A stretch of DNA of 64,000 nt from DASUVM01 sp963704675 (GTDB lineage Bacteria > Patescibacteriota > Saccharimonadia > Saccharimonadales > Saccharimonadaceae), in the NCBI GenBank assembly GCA_963704675.1, contig OY969928.1:1054001-1118000 (forward strand). The letters are read 5' to 3'. The position numbers and the translations under genes are program-made. Below, in pieces: positions 50,901-58,333 of this stretch; within the stretch, counting starts at the first letter, position 1, and each line of letters begins with the position of its first letter. The notes under the pieces were generated by a model. The model ran no database searches and was not told the origin of the DNA. It saw only the letters and a list, made by a program, of their open reading frames with translations.

Positions 50901-51236
50901 GTTGAATTAAATAAGAGTGTTGGCGAATCTGGTAAAGCCACCTTGAATGATTTTATTCCAGATACCGCTGCTATTTCTCCAGATTCAGTGGTAGAAAAAA
51001 TAGCCAACCAACAAACCATCGCAACCTTGTTGGGCGCTCTATCGGCAATGGAAAAAGCTGTTGTTGCCGTAGTTCACGGTCTGTCTTGGCTAACGCCGGC
51101 TGAATTACGTGATGAAGATGAGGTTGATATTTGGCGGATCATGAAACATTATCAAGTTACTACTTTTGATGATCTTGAGCCGATCGCGAATAATATATTG
51201 GCAAATTTGAAACCCCAACAAGCAATGGAGTTTTAG
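47916..51236 (+). CDS. 1106-residue protein with WhiB-like Fe-S cysteine pattern and C-terminal sigma-3/4-like segment
   Basis: The N-terminus has Cys at 12, 45, 48 and 54 (C-x32-C-x2-C-x5-C) in IARLACLGCEQLEKCRE, followed 22 residues later by SQFVIGG, matching the Fe-S ligands and G-[VI]-x-GG turn of WhiB regulators. Residues about 100-950 are helical and unrecognised. Near the end, ATLNDFIPDTAAISPDSVVE (about 1008-1027) reproduces the acidic linker between sigma regions 3 and 4, and LLGALSAMEKAVVAVVHGLSW the start of region 4. WhiB proteins are known to bind sigma region 4, and this gene follows a sigma-like gene with a one-base overlap (TAATG). I infer a redox- or gas-responsive transcription factor unit. 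No such fusion is known to me. Confidence 0.6.
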   Translation: MNTIRDFMPGECTLGPEAAAFEAVDHAQTITPDLRQRIEIARLACLGCEQLEKCREQISGIKDVLSARAEGSQFVIGGEVADRVEPKETDQALNEPNFVFDLARVPDNPRQQLELVRQGFRSAQLRGSANMPRHYKQVNDRLYERLIDAEPELDETDRQEIAKTVAYFALQYRIAQNHILPSQQRSKAKLTEAELSNFEALQDIFADDVQALQAMNMIQPIKVARLHKPEFYAHIMEKYGNSYDVTPGYIRSMCTLVLDPLAKVKEAIAKNRQLKEAANTGELDESDLAAINAGGTYVVRAKTVRREKLLNFTRIPEASPYIQIIAKKNISDHKTEVKNLYKRIRTLQTLHPDVEVIALAAIAYHQEDPEHAVQVFKTTFESLQQKYEGHGDLSKKKLQKLAFENIELSKAETATEAYLSRLQVIKDVSSQAGIKITDVFARAYAFDFTQEREIDAQTVAYEFKKYRLLRPKHLRLLEGWMREKIAQFYEEDTFMEVAENLTTFLRRGYLKPVFSIEETPSMSRNHIDSKKGRYLTWNEDFSAFTAEEQKAILFASHLDQLVLGTEVDEEKLKIHFATDNIRRYVAERLLPNTLAESVDLKDETSILSLLRRSVKDYPKRTRLKKPQEKLLNDAAQEVLATLKDEGLEGHDVGSRECTHNIRLLLLQLAFQSSSKLKNKQLVANVTRAYLSDVSRVQANGLREAYTIARGYGADFCNYFVALGDGRNYLTKGRANTLLRSLATQATLELRKFQGVMRESKPLFEERSIKSGYLAHVSFTYRDDAQKVKDTIHEYDDVIETFGSNSTVNTATIHSFCFIQLKKNVTEEVREWLDTINNLDPLYKQKLEVQNIKQVARFRRGEELIDDLNTRIKEVDTILEEYKIRPHPAVDRSVIEYAVFRSSQPRKWLKDEYFVRWSYVQRQVDTSDIPFPVLRRLVLLHANAPLSAVNIYRRICRDYEGDKHIDQPTIERAVNWDLSRAGAVLKRTRAFLVKQAVELNKSVGESGKATLNDFIPDTAAISPDSVVEKIANQQTIATLLGALSAMEKAVVAVVHGLSWLTPAELRDEDEVDIWRIMKHYQVTTFDDLEPIANNILANLKPQQAMEF

Positions 51237-51298
51237 CCGCTCACATTCAAAGTTTGTTACAATAGACCACGTTGTCTGAAAAACGAAAGGAGGCTCCC

Positions 51299-51538
51299 AT
51301 GGGTTTATTCGACAGTGTATCACAATTTTTTCAAGATAATGTCGCTGAAAATGCCGATAAAACAGTGCAAAATGTTGCCGATAGTGCTTCTCAAGTAGCT
51401 GAAGAAGGTGGCGTGAACGAAGCTATTCAAAACGTCGCGGGCGAGCAAGTTGCTGAAGTTACTCAGCAAGTTGAAGAGGTGCCACAAAACACTGGGGAAT
51501 GGGTTGAGAAGCTCACAAAGGGCGATTCGGAAGAATAG
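51299..51538 (+). CDS. Small acidic helical protein
   Basis: The product has 79 residues. A very good AAAGGAGG site precedes the ATG, and a TACAAT box lies near 51258, so it has its own promoter and is not part of the sigma/WhiB operon. The sequence is strongly acidic and helical (MGLFDSVSQFFQDNVAEN, VAEVTQQVEEVPQN), with repeated V-A-[DE]-x-x-x-x-V units, and no membrane segment. The good translation signals suggest high expression. Structured element D follows 15 bases after the stop. Confidence 0.65.
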   Translation: MGLFDSVSQFFQDNVAENADKTVQNVADSASQVAEEGGVNEAIQNVAGEQVAEVTQQVEEVPQNTGEWVEKLTKGDSEE

Positions 51539-51553
51539 AATTCGTTAACTGAC

Positions 51554-51669
51554 GCTAAGTACGCTGCCCAGGTGCCATTTTAGATCATCGATCTTTCCGG
51601 TCGTAACGCAGCGAACATCATTCGTGAGCGGAGTGCGGTCTAAAATGGCACCTGGGCAGCGTACTTAGC
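51554..51669 (+). repeat. Structured inverted-repeat element D, distant relative of copies A-C
   Basis: The 31-base arms at 51554-51584 and 51639-51669 are perfect inverted copies (GCTAAGTACGCTGCCC ... AGA). Inside, two hairpins can form: CGATC / GGTCG and GCGAA / TTCGT. The junction keeps AGATC after the 5' arm, AACGC between the hairpins and GAGTG-CGGTCT at the 3' side, which echo AGATCGTG, AACGC and GAGTG-GTCT in copies A, B and C. A true terminator follows at 51691, so this is not simply a terminator. Confidence 0.65.
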
Positions 51670-51690
51670 CGTGCTGTTTATACTCTCTAT

Positions 51691-51718
51691 AAACAGCTCC
51701 ACATCTGGAGCTGTTTTT
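51691..51718 (+). terminator. Rho-independent terminator
   Basis: AAACAGCTCC pairs with GGAGCTGTTT and is followed by TTT. It ends transcription of the small acidic gene or of element D, three bases before the alaS -10 box (TATAGT, 51721-51726). Confidence 0.85.
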
Positions 51719-51737
51719 GGTATAGTAGGTAACTGAT

Positions 51738-53627
51738 ATGAACACCCAAGAAATCCGCCAAAAATATTTAGAATTCTTTGAAAATCGTGGTCACGCTATT
51801 ATTCCGCGTGCTCCTCTAGTCCTGCAAAATGATCCAACCACATTATTTACCGGTTTTGGCATGCAGCCGCTTGTGCCCTATCTGTTGGGTGAAGAACATC
51901 CCGAGGGAACTCGTCTTGTTAATAGCCAAACCTGTATTCGTGCGCAAGATATTGAAGAAGTTGGCGACAGCAGTCACACTACCTTTTTTGAAATGCTTGG
52001 TAACTGGAGTTTGGGTGATTATACAAAAGAACAGCAAATTCGCTGGTTCTGGGAATTTATTACCGAAGTTGTTAAGCTTGATCCACATAAAATTTACGTT
52101 ACTTGCTTTATCGGTGATGAAGAAAACGGCATTCCGCGCGATGATGAAGCAGCTAAAGTATGGCAAGAACTATTTGCCCAGAAGGGTATTGCAGCAGATA
52201 CTGCTATTGTCGGCAATCAGAAAGATGGCGATAAAAGAGGCATAAGGCCGGGTGAGCGCATTTTTTTCTATGATGATGGTGAAAACTGGTGGAGCCGCAA
52301 TGGCGGTATTGCCACGACGCCCATTGGCGATCCTTGTGGTCCCGATAGTGAAGTATTTTATGATTTTGGTGAAGACAAACACGACGAAAGCTTCGGTCTT
52401 CCTCACCCCGCCAGCGATTCACCCCGCTTCATGGAAATCGGCAACCAAGTCTTTATGCAATATAAACGGCAAGACGAATCAACTTTCGTGCCACTCGAAA
52501 AGCAAAATATTGATTACGGCGGAGGGTTAGAGCGCATAGCCGCCGCCGCAATTAACAGTTATGACGTCTATAAAATTAGCCTCCTCTGGCCAATTGTTGA
52601 AAAACTTGAGCAAATCTCGGGCAAAAAATACGAAAGCCACACTAACGCCATGCGTATCATTACCGACCATTTGCGCGGTGCAACGTTTCTCGCCGTTGAT
52701 GGCGTTAAGCCGAGTAACAAAGAGCAAGGCTATGTCATGCGCCGCTTGCTGCGCCGGGCAATTCGCTTTGCCTTTGAACTTGGTGTTGAGCAAAACTTTA
52801 TGGAAGAAATCGTGCCTGTAATCGCCGATCTTTACCGCGATGATTTCCCTGAAGTCGCTGAAAAGCGTGAGGAAGTCATTACTACGCTAATGAAAGAAGA
52901 AAAAGCTTTTCGCCAGACACTCCGAAAAGGCCTCAAGCAGCTTGAAAAGTTTGCGCCAAGTGGCTTAACGGGCGAGGAAATATTTACATTATATGATACA
53001 TATGGCTTCCCCGTAGAACTGAGTACCGAAGAGGCATTTAAGCAAGAAATTAATTTATCTGAAAACTGGCGTAAAGAGTTTGACACCAAAATGAAAGAAC
53101 AACGCGAACGCAGCCAGACCGCTAGCAAAGGCACCTTTAAAGGCGGTCTCGGTGGCCAAACTCTGCAACACAAGAAATATCACACCGCCACACACCTGAT
53201 GTATCAAGCCTTGCGCGATGTGCTCGGCACGCACGTGATTCAGCGTGGCTCAAACATCACCGAAGAACGCCTGCGTTTCGACTTTTCGCACCCCGAAAAA
53301 GTGACGCCAGAACAGATCAAGCAAGTCGAAGCTATCGTCAACGAACAAATTAAAAAAGACCTCAAAGTCTCATGGGCAGAATATTCTACCGAAGAAGCTA
53401 CCGGCCCGCTCGGTGCTCTTGGCCAGTTTGGCGACCGCTATGGCGATACCGTTAAAGTTTATAAAATGATTGCCGACGGCGCCGAAAAGCCATTCAGCTT
53501 CGAAATTTGCGGTGGCCCGCACGTTGATCACACGCTACAATTAACTGAAGACAACAAAAGCTTCAAAATCATTAAAGAAGAAGCCAGCTCGGCTGGTGTC
53601 CGACGTATTAAAGCTGTTTTGGCATAG
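51738..53627 (+). CDS. alaS: Alanyl-tRNA synthetase, compact form
   Basis: This enzyme charges tRNA-Ala and hydrolyses mischarged Ser/Gly-tRNA-Ala. It has 629 residues instead of about 870. The catalytic domain (NTQEIRQKYLEFFENRGH, FTGFGMQPLVPYLLG, FFEMLGNWSLGDY) and tRNA-recognition helices (to about 460) are present. The sequence then passes directly to the editing domain with HTATHLM (about 490) and CGGPHVDHT (about 595), and stops at SSAGVRRIKAVLA. The beta-barrel segment between the tRNA-recognition and editing domains and the whole C-terminal C-Ala domain are absent. The reading frame and terminator are clean, so this is a natural short form. A TATAGT box lies 11 bases before the ATG. 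Confidence 0.95.
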   Translation: MNTQEIRQKYLEFFENRGHAIIPRAPLVLQNDPTTLFTGFGMQPLVPYLLGEEHPEGTRLVNSQTCIRAQDIEEVGDSSHTTFFEMLGNWSLGDYTKEQQIRWFWEFITEVVKLDPHKIYVTCFIGDEENGIPRDDEAAKVWQELFAQKGIAADTAIVGNQKDGDKRGIRPGERIFFYDDGENWWSRNGGIATTPIGDPCGPDSEVFYDFGEDKHDESFGLPHPASDSPRFMEIGNQVFMQYKRQDESTFVPLEKQNIDYGGGLERIAAAAINSYDVYKISLLWPIVEKLEQISGKKYESHTNAMRIITDHLRGATFLAVDGVKPSNKEQGYVMRRLLRRAIRFAFELGVEQNFMEEIVPVIADLYRDDFPEVAEKREEVITTLMKEEKAFRQTLRKGLKQLEKFAPSGLTGEEIFTLYDTYGFPVELSTEEAFKQEINLSENWRKEFDTKMKEQRERSQTASKGTFKGGLGGQTLQHKKYHTATHLMYQALRDVLGTHVIQRGSNITEERLRFDFSHPEKVTPEQIKQVEAIVNEQIKKDLKVSWAEYSTEEATGPLGALGQFGDRYGDTVKVYKMIADGAEKPFSFEICGGPHVDHTLQLTEDNKSFKIIKEEASSAGVRRIKAVLA

Positions 53628-53643
53628 ATAGATACACCTCTTG

Positions 53644-53683
53644 TACGACACTTCAATTTTGTGATAAAAACTAAAGTGTCGTA
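53644..53683 (+). terminator. Hairpin after alaS
   Basis: TACGACACTT (53644-53653) pairs with AAGTGTCGTA (53674-53683) around an AT-rich loop. No T-tract follows. Confidence 0.5.
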
Positions 53684-53707
53684 GTGTCTGATAGCGTAAG
53701 GAAGCAC

Positions 53708-54325
53708 ATGGGTAAAATTGTCATTGCTCTTAATGAGTCAAAGACACGACAAGCCGGAAACTGGGCTGCCCGATCACTCGGAGGGGGTGCAAAGGTATTC
53801 CATTGCTCGAGCCTTGCACAACTGCAGGCACTGCCACCTGCAACTTACTCCTGTTTTCTACTTGGCAATGGGCGAGGAATAACGCCGGAGCAATTGGCTT
53901 ATTGGATGGCGGTTAAGGTGCTCCAGCGCACAGGCATAGACAAAGTGTTGGTCGATTCTTTGGGTAATGTTCCTAAAGAGCGGGAATTCATAGACGTTAT
54001 TCATGGGCATTTTGGCCAATTTGAGGGGCGGCCTAAGGTAGTTATAGTTAACGAACCGTCAGAACCTTTGGTTGAGGCGGTACGACGCCGACTCTTTGGT
54101 CCGCGGTTGTTGCCATGCACTACTGTTGATGAGCTGATGGCGCTACCTGAAGGTTTCTATGAATGGGTCATCGTCGGAGAAGCCGACCACATAAGCGTCG
54201 AGCAGTTGGCTGGTTGGATGGATGCGAAAGTTCCTGAGCATCGTCAGTATCAGATGAGTATCGTTGACGCTGGCGACGATAAGAACTTCCTGAACGTTCA
54301 TCGCCGTCACCTGTCTCGGTTGTAA
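53708..54325 (+). CDS. Internally duplicated protein of unknown function
   Basis: The product has 205 residues from the ATG at 53708, which has AAGGAAG upstream; the GTG at 53684 lies within the preceding hairpin. Two halves of about 100 residues repeat the same order: KIVIALNE / KVVIVNEP, then LAQLQALPPATYSCFLLGNG / VDELMALPEGFYEWVIVGEA, then ITPEQLAYWMAVKV / ISVEQLAGWMDAKV, then KVLVDSLGN / MSIVDAGDD, then FIDVIHGHF / FLNVHRRHL. Each half looks like an alpha/beta domain. GC-rich, isolated between terminators, without known family. The duplication suggests a pseudo-dimeric binding protein. Confidence 0.6.
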   Translation: MGKIVIALNESKTRQAGNWAARSLGGGAKVFHCSSLAQLQALPPATYSCFLLGNGRGITPEQLAYWMAVKVLQRTGIDKVLVDSLGNVPKEREFIDVIHGHFGQFEGRPKVVIVNEPSEPLVEAVRRRLFGPRLLPCTTVDELMALPEGFYEWVIVGEADHISVEQLAGWMDAKVPEHRQYQMSIVDAGDDKNFLNVHRRHLSRL

Positions 54326-54329
54326 TACC

Positions 54330-54372
54330 ACCGTACGTCCTGGCCCTTACGCGGGGGGCCGGGGCGTACGGT
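54330..54372 (+). terminator. Terminator of the duplicated-domain gene
   Basis: ACCGTACG (54330-54337) pairs with CGTACGGT (54365-54372), with an inner GGCCC/GGGCC stem. It starts four bases after the stop codon. Confidence 0.65.
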
Positions 54373-54590
54373 CTGCTACTTTCTAAAGTTTGCGTCTCGC
54401 ATATTGAACGTATAGGTCAGTTCAACGCTGGATAGATATGAATTTTTACCAAGGTGAGGAACTTGTGTGAAAAGTTCAAAGCACTCGTAACGTCTCCTGC
54501 ATAGTTACAAGTTATTATTCGTCTATTGTTCTGCGGGCATATATTGATCTGTAATCATAACAGAGTGTCTTCTAATAAGATTCGGAAGCC

Positions 54591-54622
54591 GTCGCCCGCG
54601 AAGCGTGAGACTCCGGGGCGAC
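54591..54622 (-). terminator. Terminator of the 54640 gene
   Basis: GTCGCCC (54591-54597) pairs with GGGGCGAC (54615-54622), 17 bp past the minus-strand stop. Confidence 0.55.
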
Positions 54623-54639
54623 GCGTGGCTGTCCGAGTG

Positions 54640-55125
54640 CTAGAGGGGGAATTGCCATGGCCAGTTGGCGAATAGCAGTGCCAAAGTGCTGGCAATGACG
54701 CCGACAATTGCAGTGGGCGCTCCCAGCCAGCCCCACCGGCCGGCTTTGAGTTCGTCATAGGCATTGAGGAAGCGATCAAAGGTGAATGCGCTGACCGCCA
54801 ACGCTATGCTGCCGACAAAAAACCAACAGCCAATGGTTGAGATCAGCTCGGCCTGGCTGGCTGCATCGAACTGGCATCGCACAGCACTTGGCAGCATGAA
54901 CGCATGAGCGTCTGCGAAAATGCCTGGGCTCGCCTCACAGCTCACGGCCTCCTCGAAGGCGCTTGCTGGGAACTCGAAAACCCGGAACATTAGCAGGTGA
55001 GCTAGCGCGCCAGCGATCGTTGCCAACACAAGGCCAGTTACGATCCAGCAGATGACCTTGCTGGTCTTAGGATATGATGAGTAGGGGTCGGCGACGCCGT
55101 ACTTTTTCATTTCAGTCTGCTTCAC
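54640..55125 (-). CDS. Three-TM membrane protein of unknown function
   Basis: I use the GTG at 55125, preceded by GGAAGGGAAG; the ATG at 55110 is an alternative and the ORF is open up to 55248. About 161 residues: a short cytosolic start, helix 1 (VICWIVTGLVLATIAGALAHLL), an outer loop of about 45 residues with two cysteines (AVSCEASPG, AVRCQFD), helix 2 (IGCWFFVGSIALAVSAFTF), a short cytosolic turn with Arg/Lys, and helix 3 (APTAIVGVIASTLALLF). GC-rich and bounded by its own terminator, like other accessory genes of the window. A -10-like TATAAT on the minus strand at 55339-55344 would give a leader of about 200 bases. Confidence 0.5.
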   Translation of the reverse strand: MKQTEMKKYGVADPYSSYPKTSKVICWIVTGLVLATIAGALAHLLMFRVFEFPASAFEEAVSCEASPGIFADAHAFMLPSAVRCQFDAASQAELISTIGCWFFVGSIALAVSAFTFDRFLNAYDELKAGRWGWLGAPTAIVGVIASTLALLFANWPWQFPL

Positions 55126-55438
55126 AGCTTCCCTTCCAGAAAGACTCGGACAGCATATATTATAAAATTTTAACTCACAAATGCAACCATCCTGAAAGCG
55201 AAAAGCCGGCGCCTCTACCGAGATATCGGAGAAGCAGTCAGCAATCACTCTTGTTCAGTTGTTGCTGCCGTTCATAGTCTGTCGGCGTTCCTTCACGGGT
55301 GGACATCTTTCCTCGCAATCACTGAACGCGAACGAACTATTATACTAAATAACGTACTTTAGTAGTAACGCAAATGAAAACTACGTGAGCCTCTATTAAA
55401 CTGTTGCCGAGCGTAACCGTTATGGTATAATCGTGACG
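55126..55438. other. Divergent promoter region upstream of the envelope operon
   Basis: This 313-bp stretch contains the presumed promoter of the minus-strand membrane gene (TATAAT on minus, 55339-55344) and the leaderless -10 box of the FtsA-like gene at its right end. The frame of the minus-strand gene stays open to 55248, but the translated part looks non-native. Nothing else was seen. Confidence 0.4.
55426..55431 (+). promoter_or_regulatory. -10 box, leaderless start of the FtsA-like operon
   Basis: TATAAT, preceded by TGG, lies seven bases before the ATG at 55439. This makes the in-frame GTG at 55433 unlikely as start. Confidence 0.5.
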
Positions 55439-56716
55439 ATGATTCTCGATAAAATAAAAAATATAGTTCCAAAAAAATCAGGTGAAACAGAGGGCGGCGA
55501 TCATGTAATTGCGCTCGATATTGGAACTGAATTCGTAAAAGCTCTCATTGCCCGTATTGATGGTGACGATATTACTATTGTTGGCGCTGGCCGCAAACAT
55601 CAAGAATTAAGCGACATGCACAGTGGTGCCATTGCCGATATTGGAGCGGTAGTGCAAAACTGCGAGCAGGCGCTTTCAGAAGCCGAAGAACAGGCCGGTT
55701 TTCAAGTAAAAAAAGTAGTCATTGGTATTGCCGGAGAGCTAGTGAAAGGCCTTACCAACACAATTCGTTACAAACGCCCCCAGCCTGATCGCGCACTCGA
55801 CATGAGCGAAATGGAATTTATTATCGAAAAAGTGCAAGAAAGAGCTCACACCAAGGCTCAAAAACAGATCGCCTGGGAAACAGGTAACGAAGATGTTGAA
55901 ATTAAACTCGTCAACTCGGCCATTGTTAGTATCCACATAGACGGTTATAAAGTAACAAACCCCATTGGCTTTCAGGGCCGCGATATTGCCATTCAAATTT
56001 ATACCGCTTTCGCGCCGATGGTGCATATCGGGGCACTTGAACGGGTGGCCAGTGAACTCGATCTTGATCTGTTGGCGGTGGCGGCCGAACCTTTTGCGGT
56101 CAGTCGTAGCGTGCTTGGTGTTGATGCCAGCAGTAGTTTCTCGGCAATCTTAATGGATATCGGTGGTGGTACCTCTGATGTGGCCGTCGTTAACGATGGC
56201 GGTGTTGAAGGTACAAAAATGTTCGGTATTGGTGGCCGTAGCTTTACGCGTACCATTGCCACTGAACTTGACCTCAGTTTCCAAGATGCCGAAAAGCTAA
56301 AACTCGCCATTGGTGACCCAAACCTAAAGCCAGGCGCTAAAAAGAAGATTGAAGAAGCGATCGACCGGACTTTAGAAGTATGGCTCGGCGGTGTCGAACT
56401 TGCACTCGGCGAATTCGATGCCATTGATCATTTGCCGAACCGCATTCTTCTCTGTGGCGGCGGTGCCAGTCTTCATAAATTAGTTGAAACCCTTGAGAGT
56501 GGTGATTGGTACAAAGAGTTGCCGTTTACGCGCAAGCCCACTATTCACCACATCGAACCCGATCAAGTAGCCGGTATTGTTGATCAGACTGGCAAAGTAA
56601 CAGATCATACTTATATTACAGCTATGGGGCTTCTCAGGGTAGGATATGATACCATGATAGGTACAAAACCTTCCGAAGGCCTGAAAGAAACCTTTAACCG
56701 AATTTTACGTGTATAA
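55439..56716 (+). CDS. FtsA/PilM-type actin-like ATPase
   Basis: The product has 425 residues. Actin-fold ATPase motifs: VIALDIGTEFVKALIA (phosphate 1, about 22-37), the SHS2-type insertion with KVVIGIAGELVKGL, LMDIGGGTSDVAVV (phosphate 2), and RILLCGGGASLHKL (adenosine motif). In most bacteria FtsA tethers FtsZ to the membrane, and the related PilM assembles type IV pili. The C-terminal GLKETFNRILRV could be a short amphipathic membrane-targeting helix as in FtsA. It heads a four-gene operon with a baseplate-J-like protein, ruvX and mltG, with gaps of three bases or overlaps. No pilus genes are adjacent, so a division role is favoured. Confidence 0.8.
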   Translation: MILDKIKNIVPKKSGETEGGDHVIALDIGTEFVKALIARIDGDDITIVGAGRKHQELSDMHSGAIADIGAVVQNCEQALSEAEEQAGFQVKKVVIGIAGELVKGLTNTIRYKRPQPDRALDMSEMEFIIEKVQERAHTKAQKQIAWETGNEDVEIKLVNSAIVSIHIDGYKVTNPIGFQGRDIAIQIYTAFAPMVHIGALERVASELDLDLLAVAAEPFAVSRSVLGVDASSSFSAILMDIGGGTSDVAVVNDGGVEGTKMFGIGGRSFTRTIATELDLSFQDAEKLKLAIGDPNLKPGAKKKIEEAIDRTLEVWLGGVELALGEFDAIDHLPNRILLCGGGASLHKLVETLESGDWYKELPFTRKPTIHHIEPDQVAGIVDQTGKVTDHTYITAMGLLRVGYDTMIGTKPSEGLKETFNRILRV

Positions 56717-56719
56717 CAG

Positions 56720-58333
56720 ATGAGCAAAGACGTTATTTATATCGATACCGAAGACGACATTACTTCGATTATTGATCGCATTAAATCTGCAAAAGCTGAC
56801 ATTGTTGCGCTTGTGCCGCCAAAACGCATTGGCGTATTACAAAGTGTCGTCAACCTTAAGCTATTAAAACGGGCTGCCGGCTCTGCCAAAAAACATGTCG
56901 TGTTGATTACAAATGACAAATCATTAACATCATTAGCCGGTGGCGTTAAGATTCCAACTGCTAAAAATTTACAAAGCCGGCCTGAAGTTGCACCTATTTC
57001 AGCCCTCGAAGTCGATAATGAAGATGTCATTAACGGCGAAGAACTGCCAATTGGTGAAGTTAATGATGCAATGGGTCAAACAGTGCTAAAACCCGCCGAA
57101 GCCTCCCCGCCTCAACCGAGCGATTCGCCGCTTTCAAAAGCCGTTCCCCTCAAGAAAAATGGCAAAAATCCTTTAAAAGTGCCCGATTTTCTTAAATTTC
57201 GCAAAAAACTCTTCATAATTGCTGGCGCAGCACTGACGCTCATTGTTTTTGTTTGGTGGGCATTTTGGATTGCACCGGCACTGACCGTCGCAATTACCGC
57301 AAAAACAACCATTGCCAATGTTAATCGTAATGTTGTGCTTGACCCGTCGGCATTACAGACAAATCCAGACGAAAATATCATTAAACCAGTCGTACAACAG
57401 CTTAAAAAGACAAATACGGTTGACTTTGATGCCACCGGGAAAAAAGATGTTGGTGAAAAAGCAACCGGCACGTTGACTCTGACTAACGACAGCGATAGCT
57501 CGCCGATTGCAGTTCCTGCCGGGACTGTTTTTGCAGCCGCCAGTGGTCCGCAGTTTAGTGCAACCCAAGCTGTTAGCGTTCCGGGCGCACGCTTATCGGG
57601 CGGTCAAATCGTTCCTGGTACCGTTCAAGTTGCGATCGTAGCTACCAATATAGGCCCAGAATATAATGTTGGCCCACAAAATTTCTCAAGTAATACTGCC
57701 GCTAAAGCGGCTAGTTCGCAGGCAACAGGTGGCGGTTCACGTCGTACTATAACAGTGGTCTCTGATGCTGACGTTGAAAAAGCTAAACAACAGCTGAGCA
57801 GCCAAAACGCCGCAGCGATTAAAGAAGAACTGAGCAAACAGTTTAAAAAAGACACCTATCGCATTATTGAAGAAAGCTTCAAAACCGATACCGCCCAGCC
57901 CGCAGTCAATCCTGGTGTCGGTCAAGAGGCATCAAAAGCAAAACTAACAGTTGAAACAACTTATACCATGACAGCTATTAATAAACGCGACCTTGATGAC
58001 ACATTAAACTTAGCCATTCGAGAACAGATTAAAGATGAAGGCAAAGAAGATATTTATGACAATGGCGCAAGCGAATTAAAGTTTAAAAACTTTCAAGCAA
58101 TAGAAAATGGCAAATCATCAGTAACACTAAACACAATCGGATATATTGGCACCAAGGTTGATCAAGAATCCCTTAAAGAACAAATGGTAGGCAAACGTTA
58201 CGGCGATATCGAGGCATTAGTGAATCAAAACCCTAATATTGAGAAAGTCGATATTAAATTCTCGCCGTTCTGGGTTACGAATGGCCCATCTGTTGACAAG
58301 ATAACTATTACCTTTAATGTCGTTAAGAAATGA
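56720..58333 (+). CDS. Single-pass membrane protein with baseplate-J-like outer domain
   Basis: The product has 537 residues. The cytosolic N-terminus (about 1-110, YIDTEDDITSIIDRIK, VALVPPKRIGVLQ) is a small alpha/beta domain. A disordered linker follows, then one membrane helix (about 170-190, LFIIAGAALTLIVFVWWAFWI) and a beta-rich outer part containing GTLTLTNDSDSSPIAVPAGT and GGQIVPGTVQVAIV, which resemble baseplate J/gp47-like proteins. Proteins annotated this way are frequent in candidate-phyla genomes. The position between an FtsA-like ATPase and mltG suggests an envelope or surface-assembly role, linking the cytosolic ATPase to the wall. Confidence 0.75.
   Translation: MSKDVIYIDTEDDITSIIDRIKSAKADIVALVPPKRIGVLQSVVNLKLLKRAAGSAKKHVVLITNDKSLTSLAGGVKIPTAKNLQSRPEVAPISALEVDNEDVINGEELPIGEVNDAMGQTVLKPAEASPPQPSDSPLSKAVPLKKNGKNPLKVPDFLKFRKKLFIIAGAALTLIVFVWWAFWIAPALTVAITAKTTIANVNRNVVLDPSALQTNPDENIIKPVVQQLKKTNTVDFDATGKKDVGEKATGTLTLTNDSDSSPIAVPAGTVFAAASGPQFSATQAVSVPGARLSGGQIVPGTVQVAIVATNIGPEYNVGPQNFSSNTAAKAASSQATGGGSRRTITVVSDADVEKAKQQLSSQNAAAIKEELSKQFKKDTYRIIEESFKTDTAQPAVNPGVGQEASKAKLTVETTYTMTAINKRDLDDTLNLAIREQIKDEGKEDIYDNGASELKFKNFQAIENGKSSVTLNTIGYIGTKVDQESLKEQMVGKRYGDIEALVNQNPNIEKVDIKFSPFWVTNGPSVDKITITFNVVKK

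Larger units (their letters stand above)
54326..54639. other. Intergenic region between convergent genes
   Basis: It holds a terminator for each flanking gene (54330-54372 and 54591-54622). The 220 bp between them are AT-rich with no open frame that looks coding and no repeat that I can see. Confidence 0.5.
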
